Assembly: GCA_029448655.1 (NCBI GenBank)
Contig: JACCLO010000002.1
Coordinates: forward strand, 4,960,001-5,024,000
Source of the DNA: Wolfiporia cocos
Lineage: Eukaryota > Basidiomycota > Agaricomycetes > Polyporales > Phaeolaceae
Length of the DNA stretch: 64,000 nt
Direction: 5' to 3'
In this document: one piece after another, positions 31,301 through 43,600 of the stretch
Layout of the letters: each line of letters begins with the position of its first letter
Numbering within the stretch: the first letter of the stretch is position 1
Program-made: the position numbers and the translations under genes
Notes under the pieces: generated by a model
What the model was told of the DNA's origin: nothing
What the model saw: only the letters and a program-made list of their open reading frames with translations
Databases searched by the model: none

Positions 31301-32402
31301 GGGTCATAGTGTCTTTGGTACTGCACTATTAAGTCTGTTAAGCTGACATTCTAAGTAATAAAGGAGAAGTGTTGCGGTTGAGTGCAACAAAGGGTGAAAC
31401 ATAGAGTCCCTGTGGTTAGACACAGTGTATCAGCTAGAATGTGATAGGGCTAGGAGATATGGGCATAGGGCTGTTGTACATGAAATGAGGGTCCTTGGTT
31501 GAGTGGGGATTCCTAGAATAAAGCGCACAAGGGAGCAGTTGAACACTAAGTCTCTCCTCCCAGTGAGGCATCACAAAAAGAATATATGAGTGTCCTTGTG
31601 CAGACTGTATCATGGGTGAAACTTGAGAAGCAGCACCTGCTTCTATCCTGGGTGTGACATCTGATTGTTACCTGGTCATTGCTTGACTGCCACTTCCTAA
31701 GTCCCAACATACATTCCTCCATGATACTGCTTCACTGCTGGGCTCATGCATATACTTACTGAATTATGTAATTGTGTTCTGTCCAATTCTGGACCTGCCA
31801 CTACTACTGGGCCCAGTGCTACTGCTTGAAGTCTGCTGCCCCTTGTGTAGCACCTTAGCAAGAATTTTGCTAGCTATCTGAGTGACATTAGACACTCTTC
31901 CAGCATATGTTTTGAAAGAGTTTGCTTAATATATGCACTGATTTCACCAAGATATTCTTGCAGAATGGGATGGTGCATTTGCACCTGTAGGCCATGCAAG
32001 CTCTTCAATATTAAGTGACCCTCCTGCATGGTCTGGAAACATCTCCAAGCTGAATGCAAAGCTCAATGCTTGTGTAAAATCAAGTCCCCCACTGAAAAGG
32101 AGCAATCCCAACATAAAGTGCTGGCAACTGTCTGCTGAGCCTTCAGAGCTTCATTCAGAATACCCCAACATCCCTGGGATGCATGCTCTGGTACCTGGGT
32201 CCCCATGCAGCTATAATGACTCCAGAGCTACATCTCTGTGGCTCTCAAGCTCTTGTGGCTCTCAATTGGGTTCTTTTTCCCAGGGCAGTCTGTCACAGTT
32301 TTCTAGGCATTCTTCTATTTTTTCATATATTTATATGAATCTTATATGACTTGTCTTATGACAAGTCCTATCTGACATAGTTAACACCCCTAACCACAAA
32401 AC
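31301..32402. other. Repeat-derived spacer
   Basis: No gene, tRNA or complete repeat recognised. It is CpG-poor. The start may include the rest of the decayed LTR-A. Confidence 0.4.
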
Positions 32403-33227
32403 GGACACAGACTCACAGGTCTGTGGGACCGGCCCTGCCGGGGACCCATACAAGACTAACAAGTGACGGCGTACCTCGCCAGCGGTGAACCTAAAACATA
32501 CTGGCATAGGGTTCATCACATCCTACCCAGCCCTAGAGTTGACTTAACAAGGCGGCATGCATCTGAAAGCCAAGAGGGTTGGAGCAGCAGAGTTGGGACG
32601 CACACAGAGAGACTATGAGAAAGAAGGTCTAAGCCTCATTGCTGAGAATCTTAGAGATGAGGTATAAGACCTCATCTCACCATACTTATATACATGCAGA
32701 GGCTACCTAATGGACTTGCCCTAAAGTCATGGCCTGTGTGCAGTAACTAAAGGTCCATGTGATAAGTAACTACCCATGATGAAGCATGTAACTAATGTGA
32801 CCGTGTGTCACAGATTTTTAGGGGCTTGGGAACCCCAGTGGCATAATATACCATAAGGCATGACCGCGCAAGGTATAAGCCAAAATACCTAAGGGCAAGC
32901 GCCCAGCGTGGGAATATGAACTACACATATAGTGTGTCCCGCCTATAACAGCAGAGCTGTTATAGCGGCCCTTTTGGCTAAAGGGTGTTAGACGCGAGTC
33001 TCCGCGAGCTACCAGGCTGGGACTGCCGGTTGGTCTTGTGACACCGTGATGTAGGTAGTGGAGGTGCACGCTACCCTAGGGTGCTATCTACTAGGCCAGG
33101 TGCTTGGTACGGTAACTAGGGTGCAATGAGGGGGATACCTGAAGTAAAGACTTAGCCCTGCACTCAGGGGCACTTCTGCAATCAGGAGAGGGATGTCGTA
33201 GAACCCCCTATGGGCAGTTCTGTGACA
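32403..33227 (-). repeat. LTR-B copy carrying a nested short LTR-C
   Basis: Starts GGACACAGACTC (family start TGACACAG with one or two changes) and ends CAGTTCTGTGACA. The family mark CCGGCCCTGCCGGGGACCC is near 32430. The flanks AAAAC and AATAC differ by one base. Confidence 0.65.
32806..33043 (-). repeat. LTR-C, a 238-bp LTR-like insertion
   Basis: Ends are TGTCACAGATTT and GGTCTTGTGACA, with a perfect 5-bp duplication CCGTG (32801-32805 and 33044-33048). Internal palindromic arms include TATAACAGCAGAGCTGTTATA. A second copy in the opposite orientation is at 45655-45891. Confidence 0.8.
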
Positions 33228-33724
33228 AATACCATCATCTTCTTGAAACCTCTCAAAGGTTCCAGCATCACAAGTCATATCTCTTTCATCATTGGTCTGG
33301 CTTATCTCTTATTGTACCTATGACTCATTATGTTCTTGTCAGTGGCCTGTCCTATCTTTAGATGCTCCTCTGACTCATAATCAATGTGACCACTGACGTG
33401 GCCCTTCTACACTGTTCCATAGCATTCCACTATAAGTGCACAGCATTACTGCTCATGCACACAGACCCTTGACATTCAGGGCAGGCTTATTCTCTAGGTT
33501 ATGATGCATGTATATAAGCTGCCTCTCTAAGGCTTATGAATAAGCTGACCTTAGAACAATTCATCTGCACACACTGCATTAGCTCCTCTAACTACTGCTG
33601 CACCTTTTACATCACTATCTCTACTAAGTATCCTCAAAAGACATCTCAAAGTGAGTTCCTGGGTCACAGTCTCTTAGGCTCCAATTCTAGGTCCTTATCT
33701 CCCACAGCAAGCTTCAATTTCCCC
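33228..33724. other. Spacer, no gene recognised
   Basis: Mixed AT-rich sequence. GCATGTATATAAGC near 33510 resembles an LTR TATA box, so part of another decayed LTR may lie here. Confidence 0.4.
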
Positions 33725-34432
33725 TGTTACGGGTCGAATACCCGTTCGTATATTCGAGTCGCGAATATAGATCGTTCTTCTGCACGTAGGCGTGTTGCCG
33801 TATGCAAGGCAAATACTCGTTAGATGCCTTCAAGTCCTAAGTGAAATCCTTAGGAGATCGGTTAATATCCAATACGCGTTAGAGGATATAATCTGTTCAA
33901 GTGCGAGTCTAATAGAATATAAGACTCGCCTAAGTCCGAGAAGTCAGTGTGCACTTCGAGGACTTAGTCGTTCGGTTGCTCGAGTGAGAAATACTGAGCG
34001 TAGTTTCCTACGTTTGAGAACGAGTATAAGACTTCTTGTTTGTACAACAAGGTCGAGCTGAAGGGCCTCGACAATAAGTACATGAGCTTTTATACTACGC
34101 TGGGTTTTAGGGGTCAAGTTCATCCCAGATGTCACCGCTACTATCTACGCTATAGTACCAAACGTTTGATAAGTATGTAGTGATATATCCGAAACGATAG
34201 ATAGGAATGATGATGGCGGTTGAACACCATCTGTCAGCTAGTAAATGATAAACATGAAACGAGGACAGAGTTGGATCTGTCAGAGTCGAAACGCGCCCTA
34301 TCTGCTAGTACATCTGGGGTCAGCCCAGTAGAATCACGAATAGCCAGGGGGTTGGTTGCGCAACAAGTCCCTGTATCGTATTCGCCCAATAGCGAGTTCT
34401 GTCAGCGTCTGAAAGTTCGAATATTCGTAACA
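33725..34432 (-). repeat. Solo LTR-A (708 bp)
   Basis: Same family as the LTRs of element 3, with ends TGTTACGG and TTCGTAACA. A perfect target duplication TCCCC lies at 33720-33724 and 34433-34437. It is a clean solo LTR. Confidence 0.9.
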
Positions 34433-35486
34433 TCCCCAGTCCCCCATCTTTGCCACAAACATCATCCAAGTGAAGCTCTTACATGGATGTGAACAAGGAT
34501 GAAGATGAAGACAGGGATGAAAATGACAACATATCACAAACCAGACCAGAGAGGGGAGGCTCTGAGGCAGTGTGCAGCTGAGATCAGGTAGGGACCATAG
34601 TCCCCAAAGATGAGAATAAGAGTTCTAAGGTGCTAGCCCTAGAATTTAGTGTGTGTATACATGAGGCAGGTACCAGTAATGGTGCCTACCAGTATGTCAT
34701 GTGCCATGACATCAGCAAGGGTGCCTGCCATAATGGTGATGATACTATAAGTATGTGAGAGTGTAGGTACTATGCACAGTGGTAGAATAACCCTGTAAAT
34801 CATCATATAATAGTGGCAGTGCCACAGACCTAAATCTGTGACACAACAAGGATATCATGATCATCGACTTAGTTGATGACCCCTTATTCAGATCAAATGA
34901 TGCTGGCTCAGACTCTTTGGATATGGGGGACAATGATGTGGATCATGAGAACAAGGGAAGCAACAAGCCTGATGACAAAGACAGTGACTCATACATCCTG
35001 CTTGCATTCTCCGAGCATGCTGTCACAGATCATATTTTTCCTACTATTTCTAGCCATTTATCTGGTACTTCTACGCCTACCTACAAGTTATCTGGGACTT
35101 ATCCCGTACATGCCAACTTGCCGGTACAACCTAATGATTTTTTACCTGGCTATCCGCTTATGTGGGCGCTTACACACTACTAAGCATCTATGACTCAGCT
35201 GAACATGCTAGTCATCCTTCGTGACTACATCTATGGTCCAGCTGCAAGGCCTTATCTAGACCACTATGTCACAGAAACACGTCATAAGAGCCAGACTCTA
35301 TATGTCATCCTTCCAGGCCTTCATCCTGGCTAAGACAATGACATCACCCCTGATGACACACACATGTCATATGGCCTAGCCTATGACATCACAACCTCTG
35401 GACTGCAAGGTCTATGAGCCAACATCACGCCACTATGGTGCAACCAGACATAAGGCTGAACAAGCCCTTGTCCTCATTGGTCCAGC
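34433..35486. other. Repeat-derived spacer with an LTR-type end at 34843
   Basis: AAATCTGTGACA at 34832-34843 matches the minus-orientation end of LTR-B, but its start cannot be placed. Short ORFs at 34857-35193 have no recognised motif. Confidence 0.4.
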
Positions 35487-36146
35487 TGACACAAACTCTA
35501 ACTCACTTGGTCAAGGGGTAAGACTTGAGGGTAAGTCAGCTAAAAGACGAGCTTAAAGCAAGTAAGAGTGAAGGAGAATGCTTGTTAGGCAGTAGTCCAA
35601 TGCCAAAGTGGATAGAACTGGGGGTAAGCGCCCAGTTAGTAGTGGCTTATATACATGTTGTATAGGCCCCTAGAGACCCTAAGTGAGACCCCTAGTACTT
35701 GTAGGTACTATTCTGATTGGACAACCAGTGATGGTGTCATGTCGTAAATCAGCCAATGGGATATATGCCTCTACTACTCATGTGACGACTACTTGTAATT
35801 ACTAAGGCCAGCCCATGCCCAGGGCTAATGGCCTAGACTCAATGATATCATTAAGGTCATGTGCTTCCTAGATGACCTAATCCTTCAGGCCTAGACTGAA
35901 GTCATTGACCTTAGGCAAGGTCTTGTGACTGGTGGCTTGTAACTGTACAGTCTGGCACTGCGGCAATGGCTTATATAAGCTTATTCCCACAATCACGTGT
36001 CTTGATGCAATGTTGTAGCCCCATAAGGGAACTATCATGTGATGCTTGAGCACCTGTGTGGCATGTGATAATTAAGGCATAAATTGCAAAAGAAAATTTG
36101 GGACACAAGTCTTTTGAAGGTAAAAACCCTGTAAAAAACCATGACA
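35487..36146 (-). repeat. Solo LTR-D (660 bp), family of element 2
   Basis: Starts TGACACAAACTC and ends AAACCATGACA, with a perfect duplication CCAGC (35482-35486 and 36147-36151). Segments such as GATAGAACTGG and CTTATATACATG align with the element 2 LTR at 47144-47676. Confidence 0.85.
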
Positions 36147-36576
36147 CCAGCACACTTTACAAGCCATGTGACCACTCTAGACTCAGTGCAAGCCTAAGTC
36201 TCGACCACAGTGCCCAACAGCCCAGTCATCCCTGGTCTCCGCCCAGGCCCCCTACTAATCCATAATGCCTAATTGGCCTGGATATTGACCATGTCCTAGA
36301 CCTCTGGTCCATCCTGGGGTCCAACCCAGGCCTTCATGACATCATGCTCAGCCCTGGCCTTGCTACATCACTGTGTATGGACCCACAAGTCCAAACACAT
36401 TCCTGTCATTATGATTGGCTCAGCCATTACTGGCCACCATGGTCATTGTAGTATATGGACTTAGCTGTAATGCTGCAGAAGTGCACAGACCACATTCCCT
36501 TAGGGCAGGCCCAGTAGCACTGCTCTTGTACACATGCCAAAAATGTATATAAGTAGGATTATGCATTTATGCTAAC
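36147..36576. other. Spacer, no gene recognised
   Basis: CpG-poor. It holds one copy of the 12-mer GCCATTACTGGC at 36423 and an LTR-like block (GGCAGGCCCAGTAGC, TGTATATAAGTAGG) just before the next LTR, probably part of an older LTR. Confidence 0.4.
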
Positions 36577-37133
36577 TGACACAGACTCACTACATCTGTG
36601 AGACCAGTGCAGCCGGGGGCCCTACACATCTAGCCCCAGCTAGAGTAGTGTGACAGTGCTGAGCCTTCAGGTATTCCAGTAGTCCCTATAAGCTGAGTTA
36701 TGGCCCCGGTCAAGTCAGGAGAGAAGAGAGAGGGTTGACTATGCAGGTGCACACAGAGAGGTAACAAGTAAGGGGCCTAAGCCCTATTGCCAAAAATCCT
36801 AAAGATGGTGTGTAAGCCCCATCTACTGCCTACTTATATACATGTGGTAACTACACTAGCGGCTTGCCCTAAAGTATGGGTCTGTGCATACAGCAGATGG
36901 TAACTACAGGTGACCATTGAGTAACGTAACATGTAACGAAGGGGTGACTGTGATGCGAGTGAGCGGCAACGTGGCTGCCCTGGAGTGCTAATATAAAAAG
37001 GTCAGGTGGTCTACACAGTATCTAGAGAGTGATGGAGAGGTGGCCCAGCATAAGGAGTTAGCTGCACGTGCAGCGGCGCCTTTTCAACCCAGGTGAGGGG
37101 TGTACATATTCCCTTATGGGACGATTTGTGACA
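36577..37133 (-). repeat. Solo LTR-B (557 bp)
   Basis: Runs from TGACACAGACTC to CGATTTGTGACA, with a perfect duplication CTAAC (36572-36576 and 37134-37138). Confidence 0.9.
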
Positions 37134-37472
37134 CTAACCTTTAGTTCTATTCTTCTCGGCTAGTGCCTGAAAAGTTACTTACCACCTCTCTGCTACACTT
37201 GACTGGCATCTTGTCATCTTTCCTCTCCTTGTTGGCAAGGCAGTGAGTCCCACAACTAGTCTGTGTCACATGCCACTATCTGCAATGCATACATTCACAT
37301 ATTTTCCACTGCTGCATTCAAGCAAGCAACACACTCCCAAGTCCAGGACCTCCTGACAGCAATTGAGGTGACAATTAGAACTGTCCACACCTCTCAAATG
37401 AGTGATCTTGAGTTCGATGAGCATCTGGCTCATATGACACATACACTTTGAACAGTTGAAAAATGTCTTGTG
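37134..37472. other. Spacer between two solo LTR-B copies
   Basis: About 340 bp with no recognised gene. It contains one short plus ORF (37263-37451) without motifs. Confidence 0.4.
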
Positions 37473-38039
37473 TGACACAGACTCACACATCTGTGGGACA
37501 TGCCCAGCGGGGGGTGCCCTATGGCCTGACAAGCAACAGCGACCCACCAGAGGATGTCCAAAGACAAGTGGGGATCTTCACCTACCCCATCGTTGAGGCA
37601 TCGTGGTCTGAAGTCACATGCATCTGAAAGACAAGCAGAGTCCCAGGATGAGCACACACAGAGAGGATATGAGAAAGAAGGGCCTTGCCCTAGATTGTCG
37701 AGAATCCTAAAAAAGATGGGGAGTAAGCCCCATCATCTGCCTGCTTATATACATGTGAAGAGAGTGGTACAGGCATGCCCTAAAGTAATGGTCTGTGCAC
37801 ACTGCAAGACATAACTACGGGTGACCTAGAGGTAATGGTACATGTAACAAGAGGGTGACCTGTACATGAGTACCTGGCAATGCACGCTACCCGGGAGCGC
37901 TAATCTAATGGGTCAGGTGGTATCTACAGTGTCTTAGGTGCGACAAGAGGAAACCTGTAAGTAAGGGGTTAGCCGTGCGAGCAGCAGTGCCTTTGCAATG
38001 CAAGTAAGGGTGTCGATAGAACAATGGAGATTCTGTGAC
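37473..38039 (-). repeat. Solo LTR-B (567 bp)
   Basis: Runs from TGACACAGACTC to AGATTCTGTGACA, with a perfect duplication TTGTG (37468-37472 and 38040-38044). Confidence 0.9.
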
Positions 38040-38614
38040 ATTGTGGTTGATCCAGATGACTTGATCACATAATATGTCTTGTGTTCTGTCTGCTGGAAAT
38101 GCTATCATCCTGATGGTTTTGCTGGATTTTCTTGTATTCAGACCTGCACAGACTGCTCCAGCAAGCTGTATGTTTATGAAGCATACTAGCTCAGGGCTTA
38201 GAAAGCGCACACCATATGTGTCATGGGCAAAAGCTTTCCCTAACGACAATGAGCCTGATCTGGTCCCCAGAGTCCCAAAGCCCAGCCAGGCCTGGATCAT
38301 ACACTGGAAGGAACCAGGCAATGCCTAGATAATGACACATGACCCAATTCCCATGCAGTCATGAAGGCCGCTACATATTTCATATCTTACTTTGCTTCTA
38401 TGTTTCAGAGTTTGGCTTAGACCCCTAACCTAGTCATTCCCCAGACTCCATAGTTACCATATATGGCCATTACAGTACAAACATGTACAAATAACCTAGT
38501 AGTATAATAGCAGGCCTCATTCAGCTGGTAACCCCAGTCTGAACTTGGCGTTCATCCACTTCACTCCCCTCAGTTTGCTCTAAGGTTTTAGTGGCCTTGT
38601 CGATATAAGATCTT
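38040..38614. other. Spacer, no gene recognised
   Basis: An 84-codon plus ORF at 38074-38328 (LVPRVPKPSQAWIIHWKEPG) may be a mobile-element remnant. Nothing else is recognisable. Confidence 0.35.
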
Positions 38615-39236
38615 TGTCACAAGAAAGTGAGTATACACCTTTTCCCTCCTGAATACATGTGGTATACCCTATGATACGGGTCCAAGGGTCCCCTTACAAA
38701 GCCCTTAAGGCTTAGCGCCAACCAGCGCATCCATTACTGGGCGCGCTGGACTTGTGTAGCGTGCTGAAGGGTAGCACGTGATCACGACGCGTAGGCAGGT
38801 GACCGCGACTAGCGCACCTGACCTGAACAATCACGACACCGCGTCTCTGACGCCTTGTCAATGACTCATCGGCGGCCGCCATTACTGGCCGGCCGCTTAT
38901 TAAGCTGTCACGACGGTCGTGTAGCGCCGATAGGGTTGCGCACAGACCTTTACGTTAGGGCCGGTAGTTACTGCGTAGTTACCGTGCCCCTCATGTATAT
39001 ATATCGTAGTGCTGGGGCATTAGGCCCTCAGAACTAAGATTCTCATCGTTGGGCTTAGGCCCCTCGACAGACTTACCTCTGAGTGCCCGCCCTGCCTCGT
39101 CGACTCGACCACACCGTCGCCTCGTCTGAGGGCTTACCTCTGTAATACCACGTACTTGGGTTCCTCTTCACCTACGCCGAATCAAGGCTACGCCTAGGGG
39201 TTTAGGAGCATAGCTGGCGAGTATTGTCTTGTGATA
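38615..39236 (+). repeat. LTR, plus orientation, CpG-rich
   Basis: Begins TGTCACAAGAAAG and appears to end TTGTCTTGTGATA. The flanks ATCTT and ATATT differ by one base. It contains the LTR marks CTCATGTATATATATC and CGTTGGGCTTAGGCCCC and a GCCATTACTGGC copy at 38878. CpG is frequent, so it looks younger than its surroundings. Confidence 0.6.
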
Positions 39237-39621
39237 ATATTCCCTTGTCACTCATTGATAAGAGTACTTTATCACTTCCTCCAATGTCCTGGAAAATATG
39301 AGGAAATCTTGACCCCAGTAAGCCCCTCAATGATATCTACAATGGGTGGGTATGGCACTCTCTTGGTGCCTTTCAAGAGTGCAAATGTAACAGATAGGCA
39401 CAGTGGGTGGGCAATGTTATCATGTCTGACACTGATCAGCATTTTGTCTCACTTCCATGTGGGTTGGTACTACAAATAAATATTGACTGGTACATGGTAA
39501 TCCCAACATTTGTAATGGCACTCTGATTGTCTATAGGCACCAGAACAAGAAGTGGCACACACACTCAAGTGGACCACTGTTCATTTTGATTACTAATCTT
39601 CCATGTGCTATGTGATTCCTG
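39237..39621. other. Spacer, no gene recognised
   Basis: An 82-codon plus ORF (39231-39479) has no known motif. CpG-poor. Confidence 0.35.
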
Positions 39622-40195
39622 TGTCACAGATTTTATCTGGGACATATATAGGTATTTTTTGCTGGTCTTTAGGGCTTATTCTGCGCCTTCTAGGCATCCC
39701 TACAGCCTTAAGTGCCTGTACCGGTGCTAGGCCCAAGACCTCCGCACCTATCCGTTCCCTAGCGCCTTAGCCACAGGTCCTATGCTTGTGCCAGAGCCAG
39801 CACCCAGTCACATGGTAGATAGTCACGTTATGTCTATGTGAGTCAGCCTAGCCCCTGGCCCGGACTTAGAGTCTGACTCATTATGGTCACATGTAGGTAG
39901 CTTGCACACAGACCAGGCCTTTAGGGCCGGCTGAGTACCTTAGAGTAGGCGGCTACCTCATGTATATATGCCCATGTGTTCTGAGGTACTCCTCAGAACT
40001 ATTCATCTCGGCTGCACATGGACAAACTGGTGTAGCGTGCCTTGTCATGATCATCCTTAGTGTGTGTGCCTCTGCTTTATAGCTCCACTTGCTAGTCTGG
40101 GGATTCCTCCTTGCCTATGAGTCTTCCCTCACGGGTTATCCTCAAGACCATAGGACTTAGGGACACAAGGGCATGACTGGGTATGTTCCGTGTCA
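39622..40195 (+). repeat. Solo LTR-B-like (574 bp), plus orientation
   Basis: Runs from TGTCACAGATTTTA to TTCCGTGTCA, with a perfect duplication TCCTG (39617-39621 and 40196-40200). Confidence 0.88.
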
Positions 40196-40779
40196 TCCTG
40201 CACAACAACACTTCCTTCATCCTCAATTTTCCTGGCCCCAATGAACCTGTAACAATCTGCACCAGTGTACCAAGATACAGCCTGAGGTTGCTATCTAACA
40301 GGGGCCCCCAGACTAGCATGCAAAGGATAACCAGTTTGAGGGGACATGCCCCCACTACGAGAATCTGGGGTGTAAGGCCCAGACGATGCTGCCTATATAC
40401 ATAAGGGAAGGCCATTTGCACAGTGGACAATTTTCTAGTAAGCTAACTCTCACAGTGGGAGAGTGTACAGTAAGCTAGGTCTCACAGTGAGAAGGTGGTG
40501 CTCACAGTGAGAATGTATAGGTAGGCAATGTCTATGTGACCTATGATGTAATGTAAGTATGATAAGATAAGACCGCTAATCTAAAATCATGTGACATGAT
40601 GTGCAAATGGAGTTCGACCCCAGGGGGTGGCATAAATCCAATGCCCCAGAGAAATCTGTGACAGAGCCATCTCTCAAGCAGCTCAATGAATGTCTAGAGC
40701 TGCTAGTTGATGAAGTAATGTGCCTCAAACAAGGTGAGCTTCATAGTCAATTGTATTTACTTTACATGATGCCTCTTGA
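40196..40779. other. Spacer with a partial minus LTR end
   Basis: AAATCTGTGACA at 40652-40663 and CTGCCTATATACATAAG near 40390 indicate a decayed minus-orientation LTR. Its start is unclear. A tandem CTCACAGTG(A/G)GA motif repeats three times at 40447-40512. Confidence 0.45.
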
Positions 40780-41982
40780 TGACACAGACGTACCCCGTCT
40801 GTGGGACTGGCCCTGCCGGGGACTCCATAATGCCCTACAGGTGCAAGCAAGGCAGACAGTGGTGAATGCAGAGCAGCGTCATAGGGTCGCAAATCCTACC
40901 CAAGCACTAATGTTGACGTACCCAGTCTAGCAAGTGTGAGAGAGAGAGAGGGTTGGAGTGGTCGGGTGGCCAGCACACAGAAGAAGAGTATGAAAGGGGG
41001 GACTACCCCATTGTCGAGAATCTTAGAGATGAGTAGTGATGTGCAAAGCACGGCTCAAAGCCATGAGCCGGGCCTGGCCGAGCCAGCTTAAGCCGGGCCG
41101 AGCCGAGCCTGGGGGGTGGCTTAAGACGGCTCAGGGCCCAGCTTGGATTGTGAGCCGGCCGTAGCCGAGCCCTGAGCCGGCGGCTTTAGGCGCGCAGCTG
41201 TGGTGTTGTTAGAATTGGCGAAAATGGGCCCTTTGGTTTAAGATTTTGCATCAATTCACCTTATATGATCTCAACGGCCATTACAATGACTTGTGATCTG
41301 CTAACACAGTGTGGAACGTTGTGACTACTGTTGTGATCGGGGTTGTGATCGAGATCTGGATTTTCGGTCAACATCATAAGCAGCTGTAAAAACACTTGTA
41401 GATCAGATTATCAACAAATAGTAGACATATAAGCATTCTGAATATGTTGTGCTGTCATTTGAACTGCACAAGCCTATAATTCCGAGGTCCTACCTGATTA
41501 CCCATAAGCCCTGGCCTGAGCATGAGCCAGGCCCAAGCCGGCCTGAGCCGTCAAGGAGGGCCTGGCTTGACATTTCACTGAGCCTGAGCCCTTCAAAGCC
41601 GGGCCCAAGCCCCGGGCTTTGAGCCGAGCCGTGCTTTGCACATCACTAGAGATGAGGTGTAAGCATCATCTCGTCATATGTTATATACATGAGTAGCTGG
41701 CCAGTAATGGCTGCCCTAAAGTAATGGCCTGTGCGCAGTGACTAAGGGACCACATGATGAGGTAACTACTGTGACATAACATGTACATACTGTGACCGTG
41801 ATGTAGGTACCGGAGGCACGCGCTACCCTACAGCGCTAATCTTATGGGTCAGGTGGTCTGATAAGATAACAAGGAAACGGACGAGGAGGAAAGCGAGTAA
41901 GTAAATGAGTTGCCCCGCACCTAGGGGCGCTCCTACAATACCAGCGAGGGATGTCAGAATGCCATTGGGCCATTCTGTGACA
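40780..41982 (-). repeat. Solo LTR-B with a nested hAT-like MITE
   Basis: Runs from TGACACAGACGT to CATTCTGTGACA, with a perfect duplication CTTGA (40775-40779 and 41983-41987). About 580 bp without the MITE. Confidence 0.9.
41034..41648. mobile_element. hAT-like MITE, 615 bp
   Basis: The termini TAGTGATGTGCAAAGCACGG and its inverse give TIRs of at least 23 bp. A perfect 8-bp duplication GAGATGAG flanks it (41026-41033 and 41649-41656). Both subterminal zones repeat AGCCGGGCC / GAGCCG units. No ORF of note. Confidence 0.9.
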
Positions 41983-41983
41983 C

Positions 41984-43600
41984 TTGATAGGCCTAGAATT
42001 CGACGTGTATGGACACAAAGAAAAGATGCTCGTTCATGCCACCCTACCCTTAGGTTCAATGGACACCATGGCTTGCCTCAAGACTGTAGGCTACATGAAT
42101 TCTAGTGCAGAAGGTGACCGGTTGAAGCAAGTGGGGTCTACTAACGAGCACATGGGTTTCTTGCATAGCATGCACAAGTGGTCACCGGTGACCACTTGTG
42201 CATGCTATGCAAGAAACCCATGTGCTCGTTAGTAGACCCCACTTGCTTCAACCGTGATAGTGAGTATCACATTTGCGCTTTAAATGCGTTATAAATGATC
42301 GTCTGCCCAGCATTTGTCAGCCAGGACATTTCAACTGAGCTTCATTACAAATTCATTGCTTGTTATGCAGACAATGAACAGTGCCAAGCTATTGCAGATA
42401 AGCATGGGGTGCGTTTCTCCATCTTGGACACAATGCTAAACTGGCGTGGTGTAATCAGCACCCCACTAGAAGCCATGCATTTGTTATGGCTTGGTACGTA
42501 ATCTCGAGTTCAGTCACATTCCTCCGATGACATACAATGTGAACTAGGTGTTGTTTCACATATGCCCAAGGGAATAATCGTCAATGGGGGGATGATGACA
42601 TCTAATCAATGCGGAGCGGACAAACAACCAGCACAACGACTTGAGAAATTTCTACAGAGTATCGTTTGGCCTTCAAGCTCAGGACCTATCAACACAAAGG
42701 TGCGCCAACAAGGAATATAGGCTCCAAGTACTGAATTGACAATTATACAGGTAGCAAATGGTGGAGGTAGCCCCAAGGAAGACGAATGGCGAAACTCAGC
42801 AACGGTGTATCCGGTAACTCTCACAATTGCCTGGGATCTATGGTCTAAGAAAGACAGTGCTGAGGCACCAAACACATTCCACCGAACACATATATCATGC
42901 ACTCAGACACACACCGCTCAACTTCTGCGAAGACAACGTGTTCAGCATACAGCAGATCAAGCCAACTCCACTCAAGAGGACTTTCTCGATAGTCTGGGAG
43001 GTACCCTCAGCAGTTACGAATACTGGGCACATTGCGAGAACATCTTGTGCACCTGTTCTGGTACTCGGATTCCGGAAACACGCTCTATTTCTCCTATTTA
43101 GGCCAAACGCGGTCAAACGTTTCTCTCACAGGCTGCACAATCCTGGGCTCTCATGGATTGTAACATTGTTCCTAGCTTTCACTGAGAACAGCACCTGATT
43201 GAGTGCATCTTGGCCTATGGACGAGTCTATGTCTTTTGGGTATATCCTATGAACGCTTCATCGGCCTCCTGGCAAGATTTAGGACGAATGGGTGCTCAGG
43301 AGGGGAGCTAGAGTCCACTCTAATGCGTGGTTGGTGGAAAACACTTCTATGCCAGGAGCTCGTAACTTTTTGTTGGAACCGTGACATCGGAGCATGTCCT
43401 TTAATCTATCATTTTGTACTATAGGTACGACTGCTGCAAGACCTTCCCAATCGCTCACAGGAAGACAATGTAGCCATTGAAATCCTTTTGAGTGCGATGG
43501 GAGGAGGTGCAGAGAAGTTACATCAGCATGGTACGCTCATGCGTTATCTTGCTGCCTTAGAATATGAGAATCAGAGTTTGTTCACCTAGTGCTCATGTCT
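41984..43600 (+). pseudogene. Tnp2-like (CACTA-type) transposase relic
   Basis: Scattered plus-strand pieces in different frames resemble fungal Tnp2-type transposases as I remember them: GHKEKMLVHATLPLGSM and TVGYMNS near 42010-42100, a Cys-rich LCMLCKKPMC (about 42195-42225), WRGVISTPLEAMHLLWLG (42430-42495), PKEDEWRNSATVYPV (42770-42815), YERFIGLLARF and GGELESTLMRGWWKT (43250-43345), and a helical tail to about 43590. Frames change repeatedly and the Cys-rich part is split by an inverted duplication at 42119-42254. It is non-functional. No terminal repeats were identified. Confidence 0.55.
42119..42254. repeat. Perfect 136-bp palindrome with no spacer
   Basis: Arms 42119-42186 and 42187-42254 are exact reverse complements over 68 bp, centred on GGTCACC/GGTGACC. 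The right arm reads as transposase sense sequence continuing into 42255 onwards, while the left arm replaces what should precede it. Confidence 0.95.

Noticed and set aside
40447..40512. Short tandem repeats that could suggest a CRISPR-like array
   Set aside because: Only three imperfect units with no regular spacers, and the organism is a fungus.
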